In this document: piece after piece, positions 7,128-16,085 of the stretch
Layout of the letters: each line of letters starts with the position of its first letter
How positions within the stretch are numbered: the stretch's first letter is position 1
From: Paenibacillus sp. JZ16
Lineage (GTDB): Bacteria; Bacillota; Bacilli; Paenibacillales; Paenibacillaceae
Assembly (NCBI RefSeq): GCF_015326965.1
Contig: NZ_CP017659.1
Location: forward strand, 7,357,844-7,421,843
Length of the DNA: 64,000 nt
Reading direction: 5' to 3'
Notes under the pieces: model-generated
Databases searched by the model: none
What the model was told of the DNA's origin: nothing
The model's input: the letters and a program-made list of their open reading frames with translations, nothing else
Translations under genes and position numbers: made by a program

Positions 7128-7709
7128 GTGAAGAAATCCTACTTGTTTTTACTTATTCTGGTTATTTTGTTGTTATCGGCTTGTCAATCATCAGAACAAT
7201 TAAAGCCGATAAAAGAAGAAACCATTGATTTCGACTTAAACACTGCAATAGAAATGGTTGAGAAGAAAGAGAAAATGATCATTGATTTAGCATTGAGAGA
7301 AAAGGTGTCAAAACTGGAGTATAAGGAATTAGAGAAATCTTTTACCGAAGAGTTTGGAGTCCATGCTAAGGATATTCTATCCATATTATTTATCCATAAT
7401 ATGGATTCTGATCCCGAGTCAGATATGTATGTAGAGCAGAACACATTATACCCTACACTCTTTCATAAAGGAATAACTATAACAAATGCGGTCGTTTATA
7501 AGAGTTACTTCGAGAATGAGTTTTTTAATCAAACTAGATTAAGCATTGAGGAAGAATATGTTGGTGATGATGAGAAGTTAAAGGATTGGAAAAGAGAATA
7601 CATATTTATTCCAAACAAAAATGGAGAATGGGAATTAAATGGATTTTCTGGAGTGATGAATTTCTTAGACGAAGATTATAATATGAATTATTTAGAGTTA
7701 AAGAGGTAA
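7128..7709 (+). CDS. Hypothetical lipoprotein
   Basis: The 193-residue product begins with a basic N-terminus, a hydrophobic stretch and the lipobox LLSAC with Cys19, so it should be lipid-anchored outside the membrane. The remainder is acidic and lysine-rich with no family I recognise. The GTG start has GGGGAGCG about nine bases upstream. It is AT-rich like the cassette genes and lies after attC-like site 8, but no repeat follows it, so it may be the last unit of the left array. Confidence 0.7.
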   Translation: MKKSYLFLLILVILLLSACQSSEQLKPIKEETIDFDLNTAIEMVEKKEKMIIDLALREKVSKLEYKELEKSFTEEFGVHAKDILSILFIHNMDSDPESDMYVEQNTLYPTLFHKGITITNAVVYKSYFENEFFNQTRLSIEEEYVGDDEKLKDWKREYIFIPNKNGEWELNGFSGVMNFLDEDYNMNYLELKR

Positions 7710-7712
7710 ATA

Positions 7713-7844
7713 GTTAACCATGGAAGACCATCACATGTCTTAGTGGGCCAGACCGATTATGCAAAAAAAATTCAAGTTGGCAAAGGAACTTACTTGGTTG
7801 CTTATCATAACGAGGGTTATACTATTATTAATGAGCCTATTTAG
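7713..7844 (+). pseudogene. Unrecognised coding remnant
   Basis: Forty-three open codons in the same frame as the lipoprotein, directly after its stop, encode a plausible protein segment (GQTDYAKKIQVGKGTYLVAY) ending at TAG. No start codon is convincing and I do not recognise the family. It may be a remnant of another gene or an unused tail. Confidence 0.3.
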
Positions 7845-7845
7845 G

Positions 7846-7998
7846 CTGCTGCGTTATGCCGAGTCTCATAGTCTGGTTTTAACCGGCTATTTCTACGAGG
7901 ATCTCCTTCTGGATGAATAATCTATTAAGGACTACGCACCGATTGAAGAATACGAGCAGCATGAATCGAACAAAAAAGTGGTGGTTAAATTGGGGTAA
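7846..7998 (+). pseudogene. Possible MerR-type effector-binding domain remnant
   Basis: The frame reads LLRYAESHSLVLTGYFYEDL, then an in-frame stop (7918-7920), then SIKDYAPIEEYEQHESNKKV to a TAA at 7996-7998. The pattern resembles the C-terminal effector-binding domain of MerR-type multidrug regulators. It has no start and one nonsense codon. Its end overlaps the homologous beginning of the PucR gene. The identification rests on pattern memory and is tentative. Confidence 0.35.
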
Positions 7999-8042
7999 CC
8001 GTTAAAGATTTACTGCAGCTGCCTTCATTTAGAGGAGCTCAG

Positions 8043-9572
8043 GTGGTCACTGGAACAAGCAGGCTTCATCAGACCGTGTCCTCTTTATCTGTGTTAGAGG
8101 TGGCGGATGTCAATTTCTTCTCGCAAATTATTCAAACCGTTCAAGAAGAATGGTATGCCGAAGAACTGGTCATTAGCTCTTTTTATTCCATTAAGGACAG
8201 CGTGGAGCAGCAATGCAAAACGGTTCAATATTTGCATGACCTTGGTGAAGTGGGATTGATTTTGTACTATGTTGGCATTATCATGCCAGATATAGCCGAT
8301 GAAGTGCGCGAGCTGGCCGAATCTCTGAATTTTATTATCATTTGCATGCCGAGAAACGATTACTCTCTTAGGTACAATGAAGTTATTTATGAAGTCATGG
8401 AGGCCATCGTAAGCAATCAGAATGTGAATGAGCATTTCGTGAATGAATCACTGGAAAAGGTCTCGCTGCTGCCGGAACATTTGCGGAGCGTGGAAATTAC
8501 CCTTAAACTGCTGTCGGACCGGATGAAAGCGAACATCGTTCTGACAAACAGCAGCCTGGATATCATCAATCGTGTCATGTGGCCGCGGAATTCCTCGCTC
8601 GATGTTGCGAATTTAATCCGGTCCATGGCGCCCTCCATTTTGAATGACAGAATAGGAGAAGGCGAGCTGGATTCGTCCTGCTTTGTTGAATACAAACGTG
8701 TGCATCAAAAAAACGGGGAGATCCTTTACCTGTTTCTCATTAAAGAGAATACGAAGCTGCCGCCGAAGACGATGGAGCAAGTCAGCGAGGTGGTGCAGGT
8801 GGCCATCAATTTGTGGGGAGACAAGCATAACGAGGTCAGCGAATACGCTTTGGTTAAAGCCATCGTGAATGATGAAAGCGAAAAAATGCGCAGATTGGCC
8901 AGTTTGCTCCATATTGACGTTTCCGCCATCCAAATGATGTGGCTCGTTTACATCCGGGATTTGTCGGAGGAAAGAAGGATAAGGGAAGACTTGAAAGCGC
9001 ATCTCTCGCAATATTATAAAACCGCGGTCATTCAAACGATCGATCACTGCGTTGTTGTGTTGCTGGGGAATTGCTCCTATAAATACAATGAGTTTGAAAT
9101 CGCAGTGGAATATATCGAAACCACGAGTCTCACCGCTGAAATATCAAGCATCGTTTATTCTCCGAGGATGCGGAACACCCAGGACGTACGCCGTATGTAC
9201 CAGCTCGTAAACGGAGTCTCTAAAGAGGTTCACCGCATCTATCATAACCGCAAACTATACACCGCGGCTGAAGTCCGTTCCATGAAACGGGCCATAGACC
9301 TCAGCAAACAAGGGGAAGAGATGACGGAAGAATGCTTGTCCGTTTTGGAGCCTATCATGGACGACCCTGACGCATTGAACACCCTGATGACTTTTCTTCT
9401 GGATGCGAAGGGGAATATGGATGACTGCAGCAAGCTGTTGTTCGTCCACAAAAATACGGTGAAATATCGCATTAAAAAAATTTGCGAGCTCATAGGATAT
9501 GATGTGACCATCAATTCGGAATCGTACGATGTTTATACGGCCTGCATGGTCTACCGTCACATCCATAACTAA
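8043..9572 (+). CDS. PucR-family transcriptional regulator
   Basis: The N-terminal PucR domain (LEVADVNFF onward) is followed by a long middle region and a C-terminal HTH_30 domain, KNTVKYRIKKICELIGYD (about residues 470-487). The GTG at 8043 has a strong GAGGAG six bases upstream. However, recognisable PucR sequence (TVKDLLQLPSFRGAQ) extends upstream to about 7989, where only ATT could start before an in-frame stop. The real protein may therefore use ATT or be slightly truncated. It lies directly upstream of a permease, DUF917 and hydantoinase operon and probably controls it, as PucR members do for purine and cyclic-amide catabolism. Confidence 0.88.
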   Translation: MVTGTSRLHQTVSSLSVLEVADVNFFSQIIQTVQEEWYAEELVISSFYSIKDSVEQQCKTVQYLHDLGEVGLILYYVGIIMPDIADEVRELAESLNFIIICMPRNDYSLRYNEVIYEVMEAIVSNQNVNEHFVNESLEKVSLLPEHLRSVEITLKLLSDRMKANIVLTNSSLDIINRVMWPRNSSLDVANLIRSMAPSILNDRIGEGELDSSCFVEYKRVHQKNGEILYLFLIKENTKLPPKTMEQVSEVVQVAINLWGDKHNEVSEYALVKAIVNDESEKMRRLASLLHIDVSAIQMMWLVYIRDLSEERRIREDLKAHLSQYYKTAVIQTIDHCVVVLLGNCSYKYNEFEIAVEYIETTSLTAEISSIVYSPRMRNTQDVRRMYQLVNGVSKEVHRIYHNRKLYTAAEVRSMKRAIDLSKQGEEMTEECLSVLEPIMDDPDALNTLMTFLLDAKGNMDDCSKLLFVHKNTVKYRIKKICELIGYDVTINSESYDVYTACMVYRHIHN

Positions 9573-9578
9573 AAAGTT

Positions 9579-9620
9579 CCGATGTTTTGTCCAATAAGAC
9601 AAAAACATCGGATTTTTTTT
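9579..9620 (+). terminator. Rho-independent terminator after the PucR gene
   Basis: CCGATGTTTTGTC (9579-9591) pairs with GACAAAAACATCGG (9598-9611) over a six-base loop and is followed by a run of nine T. Confidence 0.85.
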
Positions 9621-9703
9621 TGTTATCTGAAAAAGACGCTGACCTGCTTCATCTTTTACAATAAGAAACAAATATTCGAACCAACAAGATTAGGGGGGAT
9701 CAT

Positions 9704-10969
9704 ATGAAAGCCGTTAAAAAGCATCAATCCTGGTTCAGTCTCGGAATCATCTGGGCCGGCGCGGTCATTAGCATCCCGAGTTTGTTGGTAGGGAATGCGC
9801 TTGTCGCAGGAATGGGATTATCCACAGCACTGCTCGTCACGTTGGCAGGCTACGCAATCATTGTACTGCTCATGATTTTGCAGGGCATTCAAAGCACGGA
9901 CTTAGGAAAGCCGACCGTTCAGGTCGCAGCTCAGGTATTCGGCAAAACAGGGTCTCGTACGATTCTGTCGATTATCCTCGCGATTGCGTGTCTTGGCTGG
10001 TTCGGGATCCAGGCGAATGTGTGCGGCGCAGCCTTGGCAGACCTGCTAGCCAAAACCGGAGTGAACATGCCGGTGCCATTGGCATCTCTTATATGCGGTT
10101 TCGTGATGGTGATATCGGCCGTCTATGGCGTTAAAGTGCTGCGGGTGATCAGTTATATCGCCGTTCCTTTATTGGTGGGAATCAGCATATTTGGTCTTAT
10201 CGAAGCCTTGACCGGTGACTCCCTGCAGATCATTCAGCATTATAAGCCTGAGGGAGCGATGAGCTTTACGGACGGGCTGGCGGTAACGCTGGGTTCATTT
10301 GCCCTGGGTGCAGTCATCGCGGGAGATTATTCGCAATTTTCTGGAAAACGGTCCGATGTCCTGAAAGCGGCTCTAATCGGGATTGTTCCGGCAGGCTTGC
10401 TGATGATCGGTGCAGGGGCTGTCCTGACGATTGCTTACCAAGCCAGCGATATTACAGCAACCTTTTTGAGCATTACGACTCCGTTTGTTGGCGGCGTGGT
10501 GTTGATCCTGGCTACGTGGAAGACCAACCTCGTGAACGCGATTTCAGGCGGATTTGCCTTCATTAACGTGTTCAACGTATCGAAGGAAAAAGAAAAATGG
10601 GCCGTCGGCATCGCGGGAACCATTGGGACCGTATTGGCCGTCGTCGGTATACTGAACTATTTCACTCCGATCATGTCCATCCTGTCGGCTATGGTTCCAC
10701 CGGTTGCAGGCGTGATGATCGCATCTTACTGGATGCTTGGAAGAGGGGATAAGAGCCGCTGGCATGAGGTCGAAGGCGTGAATACACTGGGCGTCGTTTC
10801 CTGGCTGTTGGGTGCGGTGATTGCTAGTACCCCTGTTGTGTTATCCTTGTTCCCAAGCTTGCCGCAAGTACCGAATCAGCCGTTGATCGGGATTGTTATT
10901 TCTTTTGTCGTGTATTATGCAGGCTATCGTTTATCGGCTCAGAAAACCGTTATATTGGAGGAATCATGA
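9704..10969 (+). CDS. NCS1-family permease (cytosine permease/CodB-like)
   Basis: The 421-residue protein is almost entirely hydrophobic, with about 12 membrane segments, and has an NCS1-like N-terminal segment (FSLGIIWAGAVISIPSLLVG). The motif GDYSQFSGKRSD matches the CodB branch. It should import a nucleobase, hydantoin or similar cyclic amide by sodium or proton symport. GGGGGG lies seven bases before the ATG. Its stop directly precedes the DUF917 start, and the operon context argues for a hydantoin-like substrate rather than cytosine. Confidence 0.87.
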   Translation: MKAVKKHQSWFSLGIIWAGAVISIPSLLVGNALVAGMGLSTALLVTLAGYAIIVLLMILQGIQSTDLGKPTVQVAAQVFGKTGSRTILSIILAIACLGWFGIQANVCGAALADLLAKTGVNMPVPLASLICGFVMVISAVYGVKVLRVISYIAVPLLVGISIFGLIEALTGDSLQIIQHYKPEGAMSFTDGLAVTLGSFALGAVIAGDYSQFSGKRSDVLKAALIGIVPAGLLMIGAGAVLTIAYQASDITATFLSITTPFVGGVVLILATWKTNLVNAISGGFAFINVFNVSKEKEKWAVGIAGTIGTVLAVVGILNYFTPIMSILSAMVPPVAGVMIASYWMLGRGDKSRWHEVEGVNTLGVVSWLLGAVIASTPVVLSLFPSLPQVPNQPLIGIVISFVVYYAGYRLSAQKTVILEES

Positions 10970-12073
10970 ATGAGATATTTAGATAAAGCAGCTGTTGAAA
11001 ACATCGCCGTTGGCGCAGCATTTCTGGGAACCGGCGGAGGGGGAGACCCTTACATCGGTAAATTGATGGCTCTCTCGGCCATTGAGAAGTTTGGTCCTGT
11101 AAAACTATGCTCAGTCGATGAGATTGAGGATGAGGACTTTTTCATTCCGGCCGCGATGATGGGGGCGCCATCCGTATTAGTGGAGAAATTCCCCAGAGGG
11201 GACGAGTTTGTTAAGGTTTTTCAAAAATTAGCAAATTACTTGGGAGAAGAACAGATCGCCGGCACGTTTCCGATGGAAGCGGGAGGCGTCAATTCCATGA
11301 TTCCCATCGTTGTTGCGGCGCAGCTGGGATTGCCTCTGATCGACTGTGACGGTATGGGGCGGGCGTTCCCGGAGCTGCAGATGGTGACGTTTAACCTGGA
11401 CGGCATTCCGGCGACACCGATGGCGATTACGGATGAAAAAGGGAATATCGGCATCTTTGAGACCATTGATAATAAGTGGACGGAACGGCTCGCCAGAGCG
11501 GCCACGGTTGAAATGGGCGCCAGTGCTTTAGTAAGTCTGTACCCGGCAACGGGTGCTCAAATGAAGCAAAGCGGCGTTCATCATATCGTGACCCTCTCCG
11601 AACAGATTGGAGAAATCATTACATCGAAGAATCGGGACGCAGGCGATAAGCTTCAAGAGCTGCTGAACCTTGTGTCCGGCTATGAGCTTTTCCAAGGTAA
11701 AATCGTGGATGTCATCCGGGAAACCAAGGGCGGTTTTAACCTCGGTCAAATGCATCTCGATGGAATCGAGGCACATAAAGACGGAGTGATGAAGGTTCAT
11801 TTCCAAAATGAAAACCTGGTTGCCGAAAAGAACGGTCAAGTTATAGCGATGACCCCCGATTTGATCTGTCTGGTTGATTACGAAACCTTGTCGCCTGTAA
11901 CTACGGAGAGCCTGAAATACGGTAAACGCGTACGGGTTATTGGACTGCCCGCTCATGATAAGTGGAGAACGGAAAAAGGAATCCAGACGGCAGGACCAAG
12001 ATACTTCGGATATGATTACGATTATGTTCCTATTGAGGAAATGGTGAAAAAGGCGGTGGCTGAGAATGTATAG
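10970..12073 (+). CDS. DUF917-domain protein
   Basis: The 367-residue protein has the DUF917 features FLGTGGGGDPYIGK (residues 18-31), the GAPSVLVEK segment and the N-terminal-domain motif MEAGGVNSMIPI. In many genomes this family is adjacent to hydantoinase/oxoprolinase genes and has been linked to hydantoin or thiohydantoin metabolism. Here it begins immediately after the permease stop and its end overlaps the hydantoinase start by eight bases, so the three are translated as one operon. The exact reaction is not settled from sequence. Confidence 0.88.
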   Translation: MRYLDKAAVENIAVGAAFLGTGGGGDPYIGKLMALSAIEKFGPVKLCSVDEIEDEDFFIPAAMMGAPSVLVEKFPRGDEFVKVFQKLANYLGEEQIAGTFPMEAGGVNSMIPIVVAAQLGLPLIDCDGMGRAFPELQMVTFNLDGIPATPMAITDEKGNIGIFETIDNKWTERLARAATVEMGASALVSLYPATGAQMKQSGVHHIVTLSEQIGEIITSKNRDAGDKLQELLNLVSGYELFQGKIVDVIRETKGGFNLGQMHLDGIEAHKDGVMKVHFQNENLVAEKNGQVIAMTPDLICLVDYETLSPVTTESLKYGKRVRVIGLPAHDKWRTEKGIQTAGPRYFGYDYDYVPIEEMVKKAVAENV

Positions 12074-13616
12074 AATCGGGATCGATGTAGGCGGCACCAA
12101 CACAGACGCCATCATTTTGGATGAGAATTATCATCTGGTTCATGCGGTGAAATCACCAACAAGTCTAGATATTAGAACGGGTATTGAAACCTCGCTCCGG
12201 AATTTGCTGCAGGAATCGAATATGGATAAAACCCAAATCACGCATGCCATGTTAGGTACAACCCAGTGCACGAATGCCATTGTTGAGCGCAAAAAGCTGG
12301 CCCAAGTCGGCGTCATTCGTCTGGGTTACCCGGCAACGGCTTCCGTTGCGCCGTACACGTCCTGGCCTGAGGATATGGTTCGGAAGCTGTCGGGTAAATA
12401 TGCACTCGTTCATGGCGGATATGAATATGACGGCCAAGTGCTTGGAGAAGTCGACGAAGCTGAAATTATAGCTCTTTTAGAGGAATGGGGGAGCAGTGTC
12501 GAGTCCATCGCGGTCATTGGTGTGTTTTCATCCATTAAAAATGATCAGGAGCTACAGGTTCGAGATCTCATCCATCAAGTGTATGGACCGGAATTCCCTG
12601 TTTCCTGTTCTTCCCTGATCGGTTCGGTCGGTTTAATCGAGAGGGAAAATGCGACCATACTGAATGCAGCATTGTGCAAGGTTATTGAAACGACAACCCA
12701 AGGATTTGTGCAGGCGTTAGAAGAAGAAGGCATTACAGACGCAGCGGTGTTTTTATGCCAGAATGACGGTACCTTAATGTCGATCGATTACGCTAAACAA
12801 TTTCCGATCCTAACCATTGCATGCGGGCCAACGAACAGCATACGCGGTGCCTCTTATTTGGCGAAGATCAAAGATACGATGGTTCTCGATGTGGGAGGGA
12901 CTACATCGGACATTGGGGTTTTGCAGGACGGGTTCCCAAGAGAATCCTCGGTTGCAGTCGAGGTTGGCGATATCCGCACGAATTTCCGCATGCCGGATAT
13001 TATCTCCGTTGGGCTGGGAGGCGGAAGTATTGTGCGTTCGGAGAAAGGTAAAATTACGGTGGGACCTGACAGCGTAGGATACAAGATTGGACAGGAAGCG
13101 CTGGTCTTTGGCGGACATACGCTGACTACAACAGACATTGCCGTACGACTTGGTCTCGCGGACGTCGGGGATAAGAGCTTGGTAGCGCATCTGGATGAAG
13201 ACTTCGCTAAAAAGGTGCAAGCTGAAATTGCAACCATCATTGAGCAGGCCATTGATAAAATGAAGACATCCTCGGGAGATGTTGAGCTTGTATTGGTAGG
13301 CGGCGGCAGTGTCGTTATACCGGATACGATTCGCGGGGTATCTCATATGATTAAGCCTGAGAACGGGGGCGTAGCCAACGCCATTGGCGCGTGTATTGCT
13401 CAAATCAGTGGACAATATGAACAAATTTATATCTATTCTACTGAGCCACGTGAGGATTCATTAAAAGATGCGCAAGAAAAAGCCGTGCAGCAGGCGGTGC
13501 TGGCTGGCGCTGATCCGGCTACGGTGGAGCTCGTGGAAGTGGAAGAAACCCCGCTGGCTTATCATCCGGGAAATGCGACGAGACTGAGAGTGAAAGTCGT
13601 AGGAAACATGAAGTAG
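12066..13616 (+). CDS. Hydantoinase/oxoprolinase family protein (HyuA-like)
   Basis: The 516-residue product starts with the ASKHA-type phosphate-binding motif RIGIDVGGTNTDAIILDE, has an internal MLGTTQCTNAIVERK segment, and the second nucleotide motif MVLDVGGTTSDIGVLQDG near residue 275. These identify the HyuA subunit of ATP-dependent hydantoinases or oxoprolinases, which opens a cyclic amide ring. No separate HyuB is present in this window; the DUF917 partner takes its place. The start overlaps the end of the DUF917 gene by eight bases. Confidence 0.9.
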   Translation: MYRIGIDVGGTNTDAIILDENYHLVHAVKSPTSLDIRTGIETSLRNLLQESNMDKTQITHAMLGTTQCTNAIVERKKLAQVGVIRLGYPATASVAPYTSWPEDMVRKLSGKYALVHGGYEYDGQVLGEVDEAEIIALLEEWGSSVESIAVIGVFSSIKNDQELQVRDLIHQVYGPEFPVSCSSLIGSVGLIERENATILNAALCKVIETTTQGFVQALEEEGITDAAVFLCQNDGTLMSIDYAKQFPILTIACGPTNSIRGASYLAKIKDTMVLDVGGTTSDIGVLQDGFPRESSVAVEVGDIRTNFRMPDIISVGLGGGSIVRSEKGKITVGPDSVGYKIGQEALVFGGHTLTTTDIAVRLGLADVGDKSLVAHLDEDFAKKVQAEIATIIEQAIDKMKTSSGDVELVLVGGGSVVIPDTIRGVSHMIKPENGGVANAIGACIAQISGQYEQIYIYSTEPREDSLKDAQEKAVQQAVLAGADPATVELVEVEETPLAYHPGNATRLRVKVVGNMK

Positions 13617-13620
13617 AAGG

Positions 13621-13664
13621 GAGGCTTCACATAAATTTATACAACTTGTGTGAGGCTCTTTTTT
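13621..13664 (+). terminator. Terminator of the hydantoinase operon
   Basis: GAGGCTTCACA (13621-13631) pairs imperfectly with TGTGTGAGGCTC (13647-13658) and is followed by six T. Confidence 0.7.
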
Positions 13665-13767
13665 GTACTTAAAGATATGATGGCAGAGGCACTTACAAAG
13701 CGAGACAACTGGCAACCTTTCAGACAAGGGATTGGGTGTATGATGAACTGCAGTTTACTTTCAAATC

Positions 13768-13929
13768 ATGCGGACTTGTGATGTTCAGGGCGAGGCTAAT
13801 AATGGTCAGGAAGCATTGGAACTGCTGGGTTCAATCAACCCGGATGTCATTTTGATGGATTTGAATATGCCGGTCATGGGCGGACTTGAAGCGATTCAAG
13901 CTTTGGAACGCGGAATATTAAAAATGTAG
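13768..13929 (+). pseudogene. Response-regulator receiver domain remnant
   Basis: The frame reads GEANNGQEALELLGSINPDV and ILMDLNMPVMGGLEAIQALE before a TAG. This is the central part of a NarL/LuxR-type receiver domain including the phospho-acceptor Asp (LMDLNMP). The N-terminus, the rest of the receiver and the DNA-binding domain are absent. It is one of several broken genes in this stretch. Confidence 0.75.
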
Positions 13930-13933
13930 ATTT

Positions 13934-13970
13934 AAAAGCATGCGAGAGCAATCATTCGCATGCTTTTTTT
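13934..13970 (+). terminator. Terminator after the receiver remnant
   Basis: AAAAGCATGCGA pairs with TCGCATGCTTTTTTT over a ten-base loop. Confidence 0.85.
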
Positions 13971-13980
13971 GCGCCTATGT

Positions 13981-14050
13981 TGCCCGAAGGGGCAGAGTTA
14001 TCCTTTCCCTTTTGGACGATGCTGCAGAAGCCTCCCCAGTGTAAGATAGG
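13981..14050 (+). promoter_or_regulatory. Duplicated 70-bp upstream module, copy 1
   Basis: A TGCCCGAAGGGGCA hairpin, the box CCCTTTTGGACGATGC (14008-14022 region) and GTAAGATAGGG (14041-14051) occur in this order 49-118 bases before the sulfatase gene. The same three elements with the same 30-base step recur at 15972-16040 before the glycosyltransferase. The 24-base gap between TTGGAC and TAAGAT is too long for a normal sigma-A promoter, so a regulator-dependent promoter or operator is inferred. Confidence 0.6.
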
Positions 14051-14098
14051 GGCTAGTGGCCGGCACACCAAATCTGAACAACTGAGGAACGGAGAGAA

Positions 14099-15963
14099 AT
14101 GCAAAAAATAATGAATGCAAGAGGAAGACTTCTTGTTGTCTTTAGTGTAGTTCTGCTGTTGAAAAGCATGGTCGCCTGGTACGTCGTATTTAACGAAGGG
14201 CCGGGTTGGGGCACGGTGATTACGGAATTTCCGTTTTTTCTGATCGTGTTCAGTTTGATTGAATGGTTCGCCGCAAAACGAAAGATGTTGTATTACATGC
14301 TGTCTAACTTCCTGATGTCATTAATCTATTTTGCCATATTGATGTATTACAAATATTATGGTGTGATCCCTACTTATCATCATTTGCAACAAGCCCAAAA
14401 AATCACGCATGTGGGAGAAAGTACGTACTCCCTGATTGCACCGTACTATTTATTTGTTTTTTTGGATGTCGTTCTCTTCATCTTCTTCATGTTTCGATCA
14501 AAGTATATTGCAAAATGGAAGCAATGGGGCATGCAACCGCTCAGTAAAAAGGCTCTCGCTTGCACGTTTTCCGTCTCGCTCGGACTCTGTGTTTTTAATG
14601 TCTGGTCTAATCAGGCCAATATGAATGAAATCAAAAAGGCAGGGAGCATGGGGATTCTAAATTATGAAGTCTATACCTTACTTGCCGATGCTTTCGATGA
14701 AGAAGAAATGATAGACTCCAAAGACATTACGCAGCAGAGGCTACATTCGATAAAAGGTGTCACAATGCCGACGGTATCGAAATATTTTGGCCTTGATCAA
14801 GGGAAAAATTTGATTATCGTACAGCTGGAATCGTTTCAGAACTTTCTCATCGGTTTAACTTTGGACGGTCATGAGATTACCCCGAATCTAAATCGACTGG
14901 CTCGGGAGAACACGTATTTTCATAACTTCTATGCGAATACCGGACAAGGAACGACGTCGGATGCCGAATTCGTGGTGAATACTTCTTTCTATGTCCCCCA
15001 AACGAGCCTGCTACCTCTTCGGATTACATGGAGAAGGAATTGCCGAGTTTGCCCCGGCTTCTAAATCAATACCAGTATTATACAGCCACTTTCCATACGA
15101 ACCGTGTTGATTTTTGGAACCGGAACGATTTGTATAAAGCGGTCGGCTTTAAAACTTATTATGATCAGGCTTTCTTCGGCAAGGACGATTATATCGCCTT
15201 CGGCTCCTCCGATGAGGTGCTTTACGAGAAAACGCTGCCGGAGTTAGTCCGTTTGGATGCGAATTCGCAGCCTTTTTATGCCATGGTGATTTCCATGAGC
15301 GCACATCATCCTTATCATATTCCGGAGGAAAAGTATAGAATGACCCTGCCAGAGGAATACGAGGGTACCCTTTTGGGAGACTACCTTCGCGCGCAAAATT
15401 ATGCGGACGATGCGATGGGGCAATTTCTGGAGGGTTTGAAGAAAAGCGGATTATGGGATGATTCCCTCCTTGTTTTTTATGGCGACCATCAAGGTTTGCC
15501 GATGTACACACTGGACCGCAAGGAGAAAGAACTTCTGAAATCTTTGATCGGACATAAGTACGATTACGTCGATATGTTCAACGTTCCACTAATTATACAC
15601 TCGCCGGGCGGGCAGCTGCCGAAGGTGATGGCCGGCACGGGCGGACAAATCGATATACTTCCAACGGTGGCTAATTTGCTGGGTTTACCGCTGAAGGATC
15701 AGCTGTATTTTGGCCAGGACTTGTTCAACCAGAGCAGTAATCTGATACCGCTGAGGCATTTTCTGCCGACCGGATCGTTTCTTAACGACACGAGTATTTA
15801 TGTGACTGGCAACGATTATGAGGATGGAAGCAATTACAGTTTAGAAGATAATCGCCTCATTCAGAACGGTTCCACAAAGAACCAATTCGAAGCGGGGCAA
15901 CTGCTCCTGAATCTGTCCAACAGCTATCTTCGGCAACTGCCGAACCGGGATGATTCTCGGTGA
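14099..15963 (+). pseudogene. LTA-synthase-like sulfatase, interrupted by a frameshift
   Basis: The first part (14099 to about 15000) encodes several N-terminal membrane segments and the start of an extracellular sulfatase domain with the LtaS-type catalytic motif GQGTTSDAEF (Thr285/286). The second part continues in another frame from TSSDYMEKELPSLPRLL and contains the metal-ligand motif FYGDHQG. Adding one C to the run of five C at 14995-14999 restores a single frame of about 622 codons. Intact proteins of this family polymerise or modify lipoteichoic acid at the membrane surface with phosphatidylglycerol as donor. It may be a true pseudogene or a sequencing error in the homopolymer. Copy 1 of a shared upstream module precedes it. 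Confidence 0.82.
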
Positions 15964-15971
15964 GGAGGGGC

Positions 15972-16040
15972 TGCCCGAAAGGGCAACCGACCGGAGCCCT
16001 TTTGGACGATGCGGCTTGCTCTTTCCAACTGTAAGATAGG
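15972..16040 (+). promoter_or_regulatory. Duplicated 70-bp upstream module, copy 2
   Basis: CTGCCCGAAAGGGCA, CCCTTTTGGACGATGCGG and GTAAGATAGGG occur here in the same order and spacing as at 13981-14050. The module begins nine bases after the sulfatase stop codon and ends 46 bases before the glycosyltransferase start. Confidence 0.6.
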
Positions 16041-16085
16041 GTCATGTTAGAAGTTAAGCTCACTTGAACGAGGAGGTGACGTGAT

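Noticed and set aside
12810..13424. Long minus-strand frames opposite the hydantoinase and other catabolic genes
   Set aside because: They are shadows created by GC-rich codon use on the coding strand; no ribosome site or recognisable protein pattern was seen.
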